NCBI GenBank assembly: GCA_964408945.1
Contig: CAYPBJ010000005.1
Coordinates: forward strand, 1 to 64,000
Direction of reading: 5' to 3'
Source: VMCP01 sp964408945
Lineage (GTDB): Bacteria; Bacteroidota; Bacteroidia; NS11-12g; UBA955
Length of the DNA stretch: 64,000 nucleotides
The notes beneath the pieces were generated by a model, which saw only the letters and a list, made by a program, of their open reading frames with translations, made no database searches and was not told where the DNA came from. The position numbers and the translations under genes were made by a program. Of the stretch, positions 25,203 through 34,987 are shown piece after piece. Every line of letters starts with the position of its first letter. Within the stretch, counting starts at the first letter, position 1.

Positions 25203-26440
25203 CCATCATAATAGGGATAAATGAGATAGGGTTTCCGCTTTGTAATGAATGTTTCAATGCCTGAGCTCCAACTTTCTCTAATTTCTTCAGCCGATTTGCC
25301 CGATTCAATTTGCTTCCGAAGGGACTCTGTGCCAGCCAGTTTGGTGAAAAAAGAATTGAAGAAGGGCGTTTTTTCCTCTTTGGGGTACTCTTGATGCAAT
25401 AAAATCAGCCATTCCAAATATATATGCCTGAATGAAATCAAATACTCACTGGCAAAATCCGAAACTAACATGCCTTGACATTGTTGTCCAACAAAGGGCG
25501 GGTTATTAGCTTTTCCGGGGATATTTTTAGGGGTAAAAGTATATCTACCCGTTTTTAACCAGGGTGCACCAAAACATTCAAATGGCTTATCTGTGCCTCT
25601 TCCCATGCTGATATTGATTCCTTCAAATAATCCCAAGGTAGGATAAAGAATGATTGATTCTGGACTGGGTAAATTAGGGGATGGTGCAATGGGTAATTTG
25701 TAATATCTATTGTGATCGTAATTTTCACAAGGAATAACCGTGAGTTTTAAGCTGTCTTTTTTATTAATCCATGATTCGCCTCTGATCATCAAGGCCAATT
25801 CGCCTAGGGTCATGCCATGCACCAATGGGATGGGGTGCAGGCCTACCATGCTTTGGTGTTCGGTTTCTAATATTGGTCCATCAATGTAATATCCGTTGGG
25901 ATTGGGTCTGTCTAAAACAATGAAATTCACTTTATTCTCGGCGCAAGCTTCCATGCAATAATGCATAGTGCTCAAATAAGTGTAGAATCTTACTCCAACA
26001 TCTTGAATATCGAAAATCAGTACATCAATATCTTTTAACTGATCTGCAGTTGGTTTTTTATTTTTACCATATAAACTGATAATTGATAGCCCTGTTTTGG
26101 GATCTTTACCGTTGGATATTGATTCGCCGTTGGCAGCATCGCCTCTAAATCCATGCTCAGGGGCAAATATTTTTTGAATTTTGATTCCCCTTTTCATCAA
26201 GGTATCAACCAAGTGAGTGCCATTGATGAATGCCGTATGGTTGGTGACAACCCCAACGTTCTTTCCCAATAAAAAGGGTAAATAGTCATTCATTCTTTCA
26301 GCTCCTACTTGAATGGGCGGACGTTGTGCTTCCAATCTCAAACTGATTAGGGCTAAACACAGAATAAATGACTTGATTAGAAGCGGAAACGAAAAATGCG
26401 TTGTATTTTTGGACGACTTCATGAATTGGAAATGGCTCAT
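25181..26440 (-). CDS. DUF1343 protein, NamZ-like exo-beta-N-acetylmuramidase
   Basis: A 419-residue exported protein (hydrophobic segment about 21-35, cleavage after LEAQ). It matches DUF1343: VGVVTNHTAF, FAPEHGFRGDAANGE, IFDIQDVGVRFYTYLSTMHYCMEA, VLDRPNPNG and the ISMGRGTDKPFECFG segment. The characterised member NamZ removes terminal N-acetylmuramic acid from muropeptides, so a role in cell wall recycling is likely. Two starts are possible, 26440 and 26422; with either, its 5' end overlaps the divergent permease gene. With 26422 the two ATG codons share bases in the palindrome CATG. Its promoter would have to lie inside the permease gene. Confidence 0.88.
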   Translation of the reverse strand: MSHFQFMKSSKNTTHFSFPLLIKSFILCLALISLRLEAQRPPIQVGAERMNDYLPFLLGKNVGVVTNHTAFINGTHLVDTLMKRGIKIQKIFAPEHGFRGDAANGESISNGKDPKTGLSIISLYGKNKKPTADQLKDIDVLIFDIQDVGVRFYTYLSTMHYCMEACAENKVNFIVLDRPNPNGYYIDGPILETEHQSMVGLHPIPLVHGMTLGELALMIRGESWINKKDSLKLTVIPCENYDHNRYYKLPIAPSPNLPSPESIILYPTLGLFEGINISMGRGTDKPFECFGAPWLKTGRYTFTPKNIPGKANNPPFVGQQCQGMLVSDFASEYLISFRHIYLEWLILLHQEYPKEEKTPFFNSFFTKLAGTESLRKQIESGKSAEEIRESWSSGIETFITKRKPYLIYPYYDGLGLQRK

Positions 26441-27656
26441 AGCAAAAAGATTCCTTGCAAAGGAACAACAATCTAAGTCAAGAAGTGTCGTATTATTGGC
26501 AGTTTTATCAGTTTCTGCAAGTATTGTTGTGATGAATATTTCAATGGCAACCTTGTTTGGTTTCCAAAATGAAATTGAAAGAAAAGTTAAACGAATTCAG
26601 GGTGATTTTATAATTGATGCAGGAAATAACATTGAGAACGGCGAACCAAATCCCATAGAAAACAAATGGGTGAATCAATTTTTAGATTCAAGCAAAACGC
26701 AATCATGGAGAAATCAAGTTCATCAGATTATTCCTTCTACAAGTAAGGCCTGCGTATTAAAATCACATGATGAAATTGAAGGAGTATTAGTAAAGACAAT
26801 TCCTTCTAATCAATTAGATCAATATCTAAAAGGTTTTACATCTAAACGTGCTTTTGTTAGTGACACTATTCCTTGGATAGCCATTGGCAGCGACTTAGCT
26901 AAAAAGCTAAAGTTGAAGCTAAACGATAAATTGACGGTTGTGTTTTTTGTAAGTGATCAAAACGATACTAGACCAAGAGCTAGGAAATTGATGGTTAAAT
27001 GCATATTTGAAACAGGTATAGATAAGATTGATCAGGAAATTGCTTTTATAAATCCCAAAATGGTGGATCCATTTATTGATGCCAATTTTAAGTATACTCA
27101 AGTTGAAATTTGGTTGAAACCCAATCAAGAGTCATATCAAGCACGTAAAAACATCTTAAGTATCCTGCCTGCAGGAGATTTAAGATTGAACACATTACAA
27201 GAATTCAATAGGGTTATCTTTGATTGGTTGGCAATTTTGGAAACCAATGTAATTATAATTTTAACCTTAATGGCCTTGGTGGCAATTGCCACAATGAGCA
27301 CCACTCTTTTAGTTTTGGTTATTGAGAAAACCAGTTTCGTGGGACTAATGCGTTCTATGGGGGCCAGAAACAATGCTATTCGGATGGTTTTTGTTTATGA
27401 ATCACTGATTATTGCCGTAGCAGGATTATTATTGGGCAATTGCCTATCTGCAATTATCATAACGCTTCAAAATCAATATCATTGGATCAGTCTAGATCAA
27501 AGTGTTTATTTTATTAAATATGTTTACATGGAACTTAGCCCATGGCATTATTTATGGGTGAATCTAGGTGCCTTATTTGTGATTTTTCTAAGTTTGTTTG
27601 TTCCTTCTAGATACGTTTCGAAAATCAACACCATCAAAGCCATTCAATTTAAATAA
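26421..27656 (+). CDS. FtsX/LolE-type ABC transporter permease
   Basis: A 411-residue permease with one N-terminal membrane helix after the typical opening MNWKWLIAKRFLAKE, a large periplasmic domain (about 60-250) and three C-terminal helices with the EKTSFVGLMRSMGARNNAIR coupling region. This layout is that of the LolC/E and MacB families, which extract lipoproteins or drive periplasmic machines; the ATPase is encoded elsewhere. The start at 26421 is set by homology of the N-terminus; an upstream extension to 26313 runs antisense through the muramidase gene and is unlikely. Confidence 0.88.
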   Translation: MNWKWLIAKRFLAKEQQSKSRSVVLLAVLSVSASIVVMNISMATLFGFQNEIERKVKRIQGDFIIDAGNNIENGEPNPIENKWVNQFLDSSKTQSWRNQVHQIIPSTSKACVLKSHDEIEGVLVKTIPSNQLDQYLKGFTSKRAFVSDTIPWIAIGSDLAKKLKLKLNDKLTVVFFVSDQNDTRPRARKLMVKCIFETGIDKIDQEIAFINPKMVDPFIDANFKYTQVEIWLKPNQESYQARKNILSILPAGDLRLNTLQEFNRVIFDWLAILETNVIIILTLMALVAIATMSTTLLVLVIEKTSFVGLMRSMGARNNAIRMVFVYESLIIAVAGLLLGNCLSAIIITLQNQYHWISLDQSVYFIKYVYMELSPWHYLWVNLGALFVIFLSLFVPSRYVSKINTIKAIQFK

Positions 27657-27692
27657 AAAGCCGCACTCCTTTACAGAAATGCGGCTCTTTAA
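27657..27692. terminator. Bidirectional terminator between the permease gene and gyrB
   Basis: AGCCGCA / TGCGGCT stem with A and T runs on both sides, placed between two convergent genes. Confidence 0.8.
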
Positions 27693-27715
27693 ATGCCTCT
27701 TTTTAAGTGAGGATA

Positions 27716-29671
27716 TTACGCGTCTATTTTTGCATATTTAGCATTTGCTTCAATAAATTCTCTACGGGGAGGTACTTCATCGCCCATCAACATTGAGAAT
27801 ATTCTATCTGCTTCTGCTGCGCTGTCTAGAGTTACACGTTTAAGTGTTCTACGTGCAGGATCCATGGTAGTTTCCCAAAGTTGTTCTGCATTCATCTCTC
27901 CAAGACCTTTATATCGTTGAACGTTCACAGAATCTTCTTTTCCTTTTCCGGCTAATTCTTTAATTGCAACATCCCTTTGATCATCGTTCCAGCAATATTT
28001 GAATTGAGTTCCTTTTTTAACTTGATACAATGGGGGAGTAGCAATGTACAAATAACCACTTTCAACCAACTTTTTCATGTATCTAAAGAATAGGGTTAGA
28101 ATCAACGTTCTGATGTGTGACCCGTCCACGTCAGCATCCGTCATAATTACTATTTTATGATATCGAAGATTGTCAAGAATCAATTCTTTTTCACCTTCTT
28201 CATTTTGACCAATGTGAACACCTAAAGCGGTGAACATGTTTCTAACCTCTTCGTTATCATAGATTTTATGTTCTAAGGCTTTTTCAACGTTCAATATCTT
28301 ACCCCTTAGTGGTAATATAGCTTGAAATTCACGGTCACGGCCTTGTTTTGCTGTACCACCCGCAGAATCTCCCTCAACCAAGAAGATTTCACAAACAGAT
28401 GGATCCGTTTTTGAACAGTCAGATAGTTTGCCAGGTAGGCCCATTCCTGACATGGCGCCTTTTCTTTGAACCATATCGCGGGCTTTTCTAGCAGCAGCTC
28501 TAGCTTGGGCAGCTAGTACTACTTTGTCTACAATAATTTTTGCGAGCTTGGGATTTTCTTCCAAGAAATTATCGAGCATTTCACCAACGGTCATATCAAC
28601 AGCACCACTCACTTCATTGTTTCCTAATTTAGTTTTGGTTTGACCTTCAAATTGGGGTTCTTGAACTTTAACAGAAATAACTCCAGTTAAACCTTCTCTG
28701 AAGTCGTCGCCTGAAATTTCAACTTTTACTTTTTCAAGTAATTTCTGACGATCAGCATACGATTTCAAAGTTCTTGTTAAAGCTCTTCTAAATCCAGCAA
28801 CGTGAGTACCACCTTCAATGGTATTAATGTTATTTACATAAGAATGCAAGTTTTCAGAATAACCCGTGTTGTATTGGAAGGCAATTTCAATGGGTATGCC
28901 GTGTTTGTCACTTTCACAATAAATGGGTTCAGGAATCAGTTTTTCTCTTGTTCCATCAATAAATGTAACAAACTCTTTCAAACCGCCTTGGCTATGAAAC
29001 ACTTCTGTTCTGAAAGTAGAATCTTCCAATTCTTCGCGCTCATCAGTTAAGGTAAGACGGATTCCCTTGTTCAAAAACGCCAACTCTCTCAAACGATTTT
29101 GAAGCGTTTCGAAATTATAGTGTTGGGTTTCTTGGAAAATAGTAGAATCTGGTTTGAATGTTACTTCGGTACCTCTTTGATCTGTTGTTCCAATTTCTCT
29201 TACAGAGTACAAGGGTTTTCCTTCAGAATACTCTTGTTCGAATATTTTTCCTTCACGAAAAACACGTACATGCAAATGGATAGATAATGCATTTACACAA
29301 CTTACACCCACACCGTGCAATCCACCTGAAACTTTGTATGTGTCTTTGTCGAATTTACCACCTGCGTGCAAGACAGTCATTACAACTTCTAACGCACTAC
29401 GACCTTCTTTTTCATGGATTCCAGTTGGAATTCCACGACCATTATCTAAAACGCGGATTGAGTTATCTTTCAATATGGTTACATTGATAGTATCACAATG
29501 CCCGGCCAAAGCCTCGTCGATACTATTGTCAACAACCTCATAAACCAAGTGGTGAAGACCTTTTGGGCCAATGTCTCCAATGTACATGGCGGGTCTTTTT
29601 CTAACTGCTTCTAAACCTTCGAGAACCTGAATATTATTGGCTCCGTAATTATCATTTGCTCCGTTACTCAT
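27716..29671 (-). CDS. gyrB: DNA gyrase subunit B
   Basis: A 651-residue type IIA topoisomerase ATPase subunit. Motifs: VVDNSIDEALAGH in the GHKL ATPase (47-58), GGLHGVGVSCVNALS (116-130), QTKTKLGN (344-351), the TOPRIM motifs EGDSAGG (433-439) and TDADVDGSHI (511-520), and the C-terminal QRYKGLGEMN (585-594). Length and the N-terminal sequence fit GyrB better than ParE. It supercoils DNA with GyrA, which is not in the window. No clear -7 box was found in the 134 nt upstream. Confidence 0.96.
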   Translation of the reverse strand: MSNGANDNYGANNIQVLEGLEAVRKRPAMYIGDIGPKGLHHLVYEVVDNSIDEALAGHCDTINVTILKDNSIRVLDNGRGIPTGIHEKEGRSALEVVMTVLHAGGKFDKDTYKVSGGLHGVGVSCVNALSIHLHVRVFREGKIFEQEYSEGKPLYSVREIGTTDQRGTEVTFKPDSTIFQETQHYNFETLQNRLRELAFLNKGIRLTLTDEREELEDSTFRTEVFHSQGGLKEFVTFIDGTREKLIPEPIYCESDKHGIPIEIAFQYNTGYSENLHSYVNNINTIEGGTHVAGFRRALTRTLKSYADRQKLLEKVKVEISGDDFREGLTGVISVKVQEPQFEGQTKTKLGNNEVSGAVDMTVGEMLDNFLEENPKLAKIIVDKVVLAAQARAAARKARDMVQRKGAMSGMGLPGKLSDCSKTDPSVCEIFLVEGDSAGGTAKQGRDREFQAILPLRGKILNVEKALEHKIYDNEEVRNMFTALGVHIGQNEEGEKELILDNLRYHKIVIMTDADVDGSHIRTLILTLFFRYMKKLVESGYLYIATPPLYQVKKGTQFKYCWNDDQRDVAIKELAGKGKEDSVNVQRYKGLGEMNAEQLWETTMDPARRTLKRVTLDSAAEADRIFSMLMGDEVPPRREFIEANAKYAKIDA

Positions 29672-29805
29672 ATTTATATTTTGAGAGTATAATTATATTG
29701 TTAATTCCGTAAAATTACGAAATACATAAGGGTTGTGGAGCGAATACGATGCTTACTTTTCCACAAAAAAGTGGCTAATTATGAGCATTTCTGACAAGAA
29801 AGAGT

Positions 29806-31266
29806 CTAAAATAAACCTTGATTGATGAGACCAGTGATTCGTAGATATTCAATCAATGAATCAAAGTACTTTGATTTTTGTTCTAAGGTCTTAATTCGAG
29901 CGGTTAAGTATCTGTTTTCACGGGTATTCAGAAGGAATATAGTTCCATCTCCGGAATTGAATTTTTCTAATTCCAACTCATACAATGTTTGATAACCTTG
30001 CTCAATTTCTTTCAACTGGTAGAAAACAGATCTATAAATAGTTGTTTGATTTTGCATTGCCTCAATTTTGGTTTGCAATTCATGCGCCTTGAATTTAAAA
30101 CCCATTTGAGATCGCGTCAGTTCAATTTTTGACATTTGATAGTTTCCGCGGGCTTCTCTCAGAAAAAGAGGGCTAGATACTCCAATACCAAATCGCTGAT
30201 TCCCCGAACTTAACGCAAAGTTCCAATCACCACCTGCTAATGATTGATACTTCAAATTTGCATACGGCAAAAGGTATTGCCTTTTAAGTTTCACATCTAA
30301 CGACTTTTTATCCAACTCAAATAAATACCAACTCAGATCAGGTATTTCGGTAAAGTTTTTGTTAAAGCTAAAATCCGTTTTAAATAGGCTATCTAAATAG
30401 TCTAACCCCGTTTGTGTAGGTACCGTTTTTGGATCGATAATCAAGGGTCGCAAATAAGCCCCCTCATCGTTGATTTCATCTACAGCCCATAAATGTCTGC
30501 TTAATTTAAGTCGTGCTTTATTGGTATTTGCAAACCATAAGTCGGCATTGGCTTTAAACATTTGATATTGGATATGATTTTCTAGGGTATCCATTCCATT
30601 GCAGCCACCGGCTTGAAATAAACTTCGTAATGCTCTTTGTCTATTTTCTGCTAAAGTAACACCGGTTTGATATGCCCTTAATTGCTCATAGGAAATCAAC
30701 CAATCAATATAATCTGTCCAAATTTGTTGCGCTAAATTTAATATTTCTATTTGTCTTTCGAGAACAGACTGCTCTTTCCCAAGTTTTGCTTTATTTAACT
30801 CTGTTCTTCTTAAATCAGTTAATAATCCACGAAGTAAGGGTACCTCAACTCCCACGTATTGCAATTGTTTAGACAGTGTTTGGCTTTCGGGGGATAAGAA
30901 ATCGCCCTGTCCTCGTTCATTACCTACAACTATATTTAATGGTCCTCGAACAGGAACTAAAAGTTCGTAATTTTCTCCCAAGTAGTAGTTCTTTGACAGA
31001 AGGTCTTTTCCTCTTCTGTCGCCACTAATTTGGGGGTCAAATGCCCCGCGTTTTGCTCTGAGATTTGCACGTCCTAAGTCATCGGCTAATTCAGCTGAAA
31101 TCAATAAAGGGTGCCCATTTTTTATTTGAGCACTCAAATCGATAAAAGTTAACTCCTGAATTCCAGAATCAATAGTCGTTTGTCCATTGGTTGAATTCAA
31201 GCCCAAAAGCAAAAATCCAAATGTAAAAGTTCGAATTAATTGATAAATTCTACTTTGATTTCGCAT
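29806..31266 (-). CDS. TolC-type outer-membrane efflux protein
   Basis: A 486-residue outer-membrane channel of the OEP/TolC family, with a signal peptide ending STNGQ and two long alpha-helical repeats with heptad-like patterns (about 130-260 and 340-480), ending in a typical ELEKFNSGDGTIFLLNTREN stretch. The start at 31266 was chosen because it gives the signal peptide; it overlaps the upstream HlyD-type gene by 17 nt. It would be the exit channel for the adaptor and membrane protein upstream. Confidence 0.88.
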   Translation of the reverse strand: MRNQSRIYQLIRTFTFGFLLLGLNSTNGQTTIDSGIQELTFIDLSAQIKNGHPLLISAELADDLGRANLRAKRGAFDPQISGDRRGKDLLSKNYYLGENYELLVPVRGPLNIVVGNERGQGDFLSPESQTLSKQLQYVGVEVPLLRGLLTDLRRTELNKAKLGKEQSVLERQIEILNLAQQIWTDYIDWLISYEQLRAYQTGVTLAENRQRALRSLFQAGGCNGMDTLENHIQYQMFKANADLWFANTNKARLKLSRHLWAVDEINDEGAYLRPLIIDPKTVPTQTGLDYLDSLFKTDFSFNKNFTEIPDLSWYLFELDKKSLDVKLKRQYLLPYANLKYQSLAGGDWNFALSSGNQRFGIGVSSPLFLREARGNYQMSKIELTRSQMGFKFKAHELQTKIEAMQNQTTIYRSVFYQLKEIEQGYQTLYELELEKFNSGDGTIFLLNTRENRYLTARIKTLEQKSKYFDSLIEYLRITGLINQGLF

Positions 31267-32560
31267 TTTCAGAAGGGTCTTTTCTGTTGTTGTGATAATA
31301 ATCAGGCGGGAATCCGTTAAGTTGACGCCAAAGTTCATACCAAACAGGCACACGCTTTAATAGCATAAATGACATAGACCCCACACCAATTTTCAATTCT
31401 TTTGGCCAAGGTTTTTTGCCCTCGTCAGCTTTAACCAAGACGCGGTAATATCCTTTTTCGTTCAAAACATTATCAACCGCATAAATCTTACCTGGGAACG
31501 TTCCATAGGTCATCTCAGGCCATCCTGAAAACACCATTGTGGGCCAGCCATCAAAAATTACTTGTACAGGTGACCCAATTTCAATTAATGGCATATCTAC
31601 CGGTTTGATGAAAAGTTCAACCGCTAAATTGACATTTGAAGGAACAATGGTACAAATAGATTGCCCTTCTTTAACTGTAATTCCAACTCCGTTAGACAAG
31701 GTTTGAGAAATCATTCCATCTTGTGGAGCACGAATTACATAAAATCCATTTCTGATTAAATAGTTAGAATATTGGTTGCGTAACTTAGCAATTTCACTCT
31801 CAGTTTCCATTTGAGATGATATGGCTGTGTAGCGATCACTTTCAGTTTTAGCTAACTTTTCGCCATATTCTACTTTAATGTTTTGCAACTCAATTCTTGC
31901 ATTTTCAATGGCATTACGAGCAATATCTAACTTCGCCTTGTGAATTTGAAGTTTGGCATTTGCTTCTTGATATTTGACACGTCTATTTTCTATGTCAAGC
32001 GGACTTTTTATTTGTTTTTGTCCCAAAATTGAGTCACGAACCAACTGTTGGAGTGCAATTTTTGCATTGACTTCTGCCGCTTTTAATTCAGCCATTTCTG
32101 ATTGAAATTTGAACTGCTCTTGTTCAAATTTCACCTTAGCTTTTTGGATAGAAAAGTCTCTATTAGCCTCTAGCTGAGTAATTTGATTGTTTATTGCATC
32201 AATCTTCGATGAGTAACTCAATACCGAATTTTCTTTGGCTTGTATTTGTGCTGATGTTTGTCCAATTAATCCAGGATCCAAGTACTCACTTTTCACCTCC
32301 CCAATAACACAGATAGTATCACCTTCTTTTACCAAATCGCCATCTTTAACGTACCACTTGATGATTTGTCCAGCAATAACCGGTTGAACTGATTGGGGCC
32401 TTTCATTTGGCCTCAAGGTAGTAACAACACCGTCAGATTGAATGTTTTGCGTCCATGGTAGGAATAAAAACGCTACAAAACCAATCGTTAAAATAAGAAT
32501 AATTTTTTGAAGACGTTTGCCTGCCCACGGGCTGTCTGAGTAAAAGTCTCTGTTAACCAT
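31250..32560 (-). CDS. HlyD-type membrane fusion protein
   Basis: A 436-residue periplasmic adaptor: one N-terminal membrane helix (about 19-37), a split lipoyl domain (VIAGQIIKWYVKDGDLVKEGD, and the returning half near YVIRAPQDGMISQT), a long coiled coil between them (about 110-260) and a beta-barrel domain. Its ATG overlaps the stop of the membrane-domain gene by 8 nt (ATGGTTAA), so the two proteins are made together. Family members bridge an inner-membrane ABC exporter to a TolC channel. Confidence 0.9.
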   Translation of the reverse strand: MVNRDFYSDSPWAGKRLQKIILILTIGFVAFLFLPWTQNIQSDGVVTTLRPNERPQSVQPVIAGQIIKWYVKDGDLVKEGDTICVIGEVKSEYLDPGLIGQTSAQIQAKENSVLSYSSKIDAINNQITQLEANRDFSIQKAKVKFEQEQFKFQSEMAELKAAEVNAKIALQQLVRDSILGQKQIKSPLDIENRRVKYQEANAKLQIHKAKLDIARNAIENARIELQNIKVEYGEKLAKTESDRYTAISSQMETESEIAKLRNQYSNYLIRNGFYVIRAPQDGMISQTLSNGVGITVKEGQSICTIVPSNVNLAVELFIKPVDMPLIEIGSPVQVIFDGWPTMVFSGWPEMTYGTFPGKIYAVDNVLNEKGYYRVLVKADEGKKPWPKELKIGVGSMSFMLLKRVPVWYELWRQLNGFPPDYYHNNRKDPSENAKSK

Positions 32561-33515
32561 CTATTTCCATTATTTGGTTTAACTTTTCAATTGCAATTCC
32601 GCAATCATACAAATTTTCAACGGTGAGAATCAACTTTTCAATGGCATCTAAAAGCGTAATTATCAGGATTTCAGCTGCTAAAAATTGGCCTAAGCTGATG
32701 CTTTGATTTACAAGTAAATAACTTCCTAAAATCAACATCATCGCTGTAAATAAAACCTTAGTTAAAATACCAAGCCAAGCCTGTCTATAGAGAATTCCAA
32801 AATGCTGGGTTCTGCTTTCTGCATAATTGTTTAAATGGCCATTGATTTCTTCAATGTTCAGATCTGTATCTTCCTCGGCAAATAATCTTCTTAACGATTC
32901 AGCAGTTAGAAATTTAAAGTTGGATTCTCTTCTTGCCGTTTCAAACCCTCTTTTCCAAGTTAAGCGTAAAACAATGAAGACAATAATTAATACCACAATA
33001 CCAAAAAGAATAAAAATGGGGTGGTACAAAGACAATAGCAATAATCCAAAAATTGCCTGAAGCAATTTTCCTGTAAAATCAGTGAGTAATTTTGATAAAC
33101 TTTTTTGTAAAGTGATAACATCAATAAAATATGAGGTTTTCATTTTTACATACCAACCGTATTTTATTCCCGTTTGACGGAGTTCAGAGATTTTGTCTCT
33201 GAAAATTTCGCCAAACCTTAAAAATAATTTTCTCTCTACACTATCAATTATACTCAATTGAGCCAGTTTAGTAACACCTGCTAGTAAAACACACAATGTA
33301 ATTACTAACGACAACAAGAACCAACTGGTAGATAATCTTCCTGCCATGACAAATCCAATGATGGTTTGAATTCCCAAAGGAATTGCCAAGCTTATTACCC
33401 CTGAAAATACTGCATAAACATAGAGAAATTTTACATTCCTTTTCTCATAACTCAAAAGAGCCAAAATGTTTTTGATAGGAGTATCTTGAGTGAAAGAATT
33501 TTTTGCAATACTCAT
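32553..33515 (-). CDS. ABC exporter transmembrane domain without nucleotide-binding domain
   Basis: A 320-residue protein that matches only the six-helix membrane domain of type I secretion ABC exporters: helices near 33-50, 65-85, 145-160, 165-185, 255-272 and 278-292, with intracellular coupling segments. It stops at KLNQIMEIDG, where the ATPase domain normally begins; no Walker A or signature motif is present. The gene is not visibly broken: the stop codon is inside an 8-nt overlap with the adaptor gene, and no ATPase fragment follows. An ATPase partner from elsewhere, or a non-transport role, is needed. The call of the fold is firm, the function open. Confidence 0.85.
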   Translation of the reverse strand: MSIAKNSFTQDTPIKNILALLSYEKRNVKFLYVYAVFSGVISLAIPLGIQTIIGFVMAGRLSTSWFLLSLVITLCVLLAGVTKLAQLSIIDSVERKLFLRFGEIFRDKISELRQTGIKYGWYVKMKTSYFIDVITLQKSLSKLLTDFTGKLLQAIFGLLLLSLYHPIFILFGIVVLIIVFIVLRLTWKRGFETARRESNFKFLTAESLRRLFAEEDTDLNIEEINGHLNNYAESRTQHFGILYRQAWLGILTKVLFTAMMLILGSYLLVNQSISLGQFLAAEILIITLLDAIEKLILTVENLYDCGIAIEKLNQIMEIDG

Positions 33516-33559
33516 GTTTTTTTTAGTAAGTACTTGGAAGCAAAAATACGAGGAAAATC

Positions 33560-34987
33560 TTATTTACCACGACCTTGTATCATGATAAGGAATGTATTGA
33601 ATAAGATTTTAAGATCTAGGGCAAGCGACATGTTTTCCAAATAGAATATGTCAAACTTCATTCTGTCTACCATCTGAGTAACATCTTCAGCATAACCGTA
33701 TTTTATTTGTCCCCAACTCGTGATACCTGGTTTGACGCGATGAAGTCGTTTGTAAATGGGTGATATGTTAACGATTTGGTCAATAAAAAACTGTCTTTCA
33801 GGCCTTGGTCCAACCAAACTCATTTGTCCTAAAAGCACGTTTACAAATTGTGGAAGTTCATCCAACCGGGTTTTTCGGAGAAATATTCCTACGCTTGTTC
33901 TTCGGTCATCTAAGTCATTACTTAATTGTGGTCCAAGCTTCTCAGCATCGACGAACATGCTTCTAAATTTGATGATTTTAAACGGAATACCCTTATGACC
34001 TATTCTATCTTGACGGAAAAACACCGGACCCTTAGAATTCATTCTAATGGCAATCCCTATAAATAGAAATAATGGCGAAATAATGACCAAAGCCAATGCT
34101 GAAAAGGCGATGTCAATGAATCGTTTTAGGAATTTTTGCCAATAAGGCATTACTTCGAAGTCAACTTCCGCAAGAGATGCTCCAAGAATATTGTTCATTT
34201 TTACCATTCCCAAGACCATAGCATATTCATTGGGTAACATTTTAATATGAACTGATTGATTTTCTATTTTATCAATTATTCTAGGTACCATCTCTGATTC
34301 ATCAGATTCATTAGCGATGATAATATCCTCTATTTTAAATTTCTGAATTAAATAAATCAGTTCCTCCCAAGTGCCTAGAATTGACCTTCGAGAGTGATTC
34401 ATGAAATCGGTAGGATTAGAATGCGGCTTGATACTTACAAAGCCAATGACATTAAAGCCCTCATAGACTTTGGCATGCTCAATTTCGCCCCAAAGGTTTA
34501 ATGCTGTATTACCAGTTCCAACAACAAGCGTTTTGTACCCCCATTCTCTTTTTCTAAACTTATTAATGGTATAGGTTGCGTTCATCAACCTAAAAATCAA
34601 GGTCGAGAAAAAATGAAAGCCAAATAGTACCCCTAAGCTAGTATAATAGTCTGTGTATTTAGAAACGCTATCATCTAGGATTAACACGAAAAACAAGAAC
34701 AACACCCCCACAACACTAGTTGCGATAGTATTTTCTAACTCTTTTAATCTTGATCTTCTTAAGATGAACTGATAGTAACCTGTCATTGCATATAGAAATA
34801 ACCAAAAAATGGGAATTAGAATCAATCCTAAATATAACTTAGGATCTTGATTTATAGGAATAGTATAACCGTGTTTGGAGGCTTCTATAAAGTTCTTACG
34901 AAAGAGAAAAAGGGCCAACCAAGACAAACTTGCGGCTACCCAATCAAAAAAAAGGTGTGATATTAAACGGATATTCTCCTTTTTCAC
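33560..34987 (-). CDS. Polyprenyl-phosphate sugar-1-phosphate transferase (WcaJ/WbaP-like)
   Basis: A 475-residue enzyme that starts exopolysaccharide or O-antigen repeat units by moving a sugar phosphate to undecaprenyl phosphate. Four N-terminal membrane helices are followed by a CoA-binding-like domain (KTLVVGTGNTALNLWGEI) and the C-terminal bacterial transferase domain with KRFIDIAFSALALVII, PVFFRQDRIGHKG, FKIIKFRSM, RKTRLDELPQFVNVL and SLVGPRPE. It starts with GTG at 34987, overlapping the TGA of the upstream lipoprotein gene by 4 nt (GTGA). No other polysaccharide genes are visible in the window. Confidence 0.93.
   Translation of the reverse strand: MKKENIRLISHLFFDWVAASLSWLALFLFRKNFIEASKHGYTIPINQDPKLYLGLILIPIFWLFLYAMTGYYQFILRRSRLKELENTIATSVVGVLFLFFVLILDDSVSKYTDYYTSLGVLFGFHFFSTLIFRLMNATYTINKFRKREWGYKTLVVGTGNTALNLWGEIEHAKVYEGFNVIGFVSIKPHSNPTDFMNHSRRSILGTWEELIYLIQKFKIEDIIIANESDESEMVPRIIDKIENQSVHIKMLPNEYAMVLGMVKMNNILGASLAEVDFEVMPYWQKFLKRFIDIAFSALALVIISPLFLFIGIAIRMNSKGPVFFRQDRIGHKGIPFKIIKFRSMFVDAEKLGPQLSNDLDDRRTSVGIFLRKTRLDELPQFVNVLLGQMSLVGPRPERQFFIDQIVNISPIYKRLHRVKPGITSWGQIKYGYAEDVTQMVDRMKFDIFYLENMSLALDLKILFNTFLIMIQGRGK

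Noticed and set aside
29708..29719. CGTAA/TTACG inverted repeat upstream of gyrB as an operator
   Set aside because: The arms are only 5 bp in AT-rich sequence, and there is no second copy or nearby regulator.
32553..33515. ATPase-less ABC protein as a frameshifted gene
   Set aside because: The next gene (an HlyD-type adaptor) begins within its last 8 bases and no Walker A, signature or Walker B motif appears in the following sequence in any frame I inspected.
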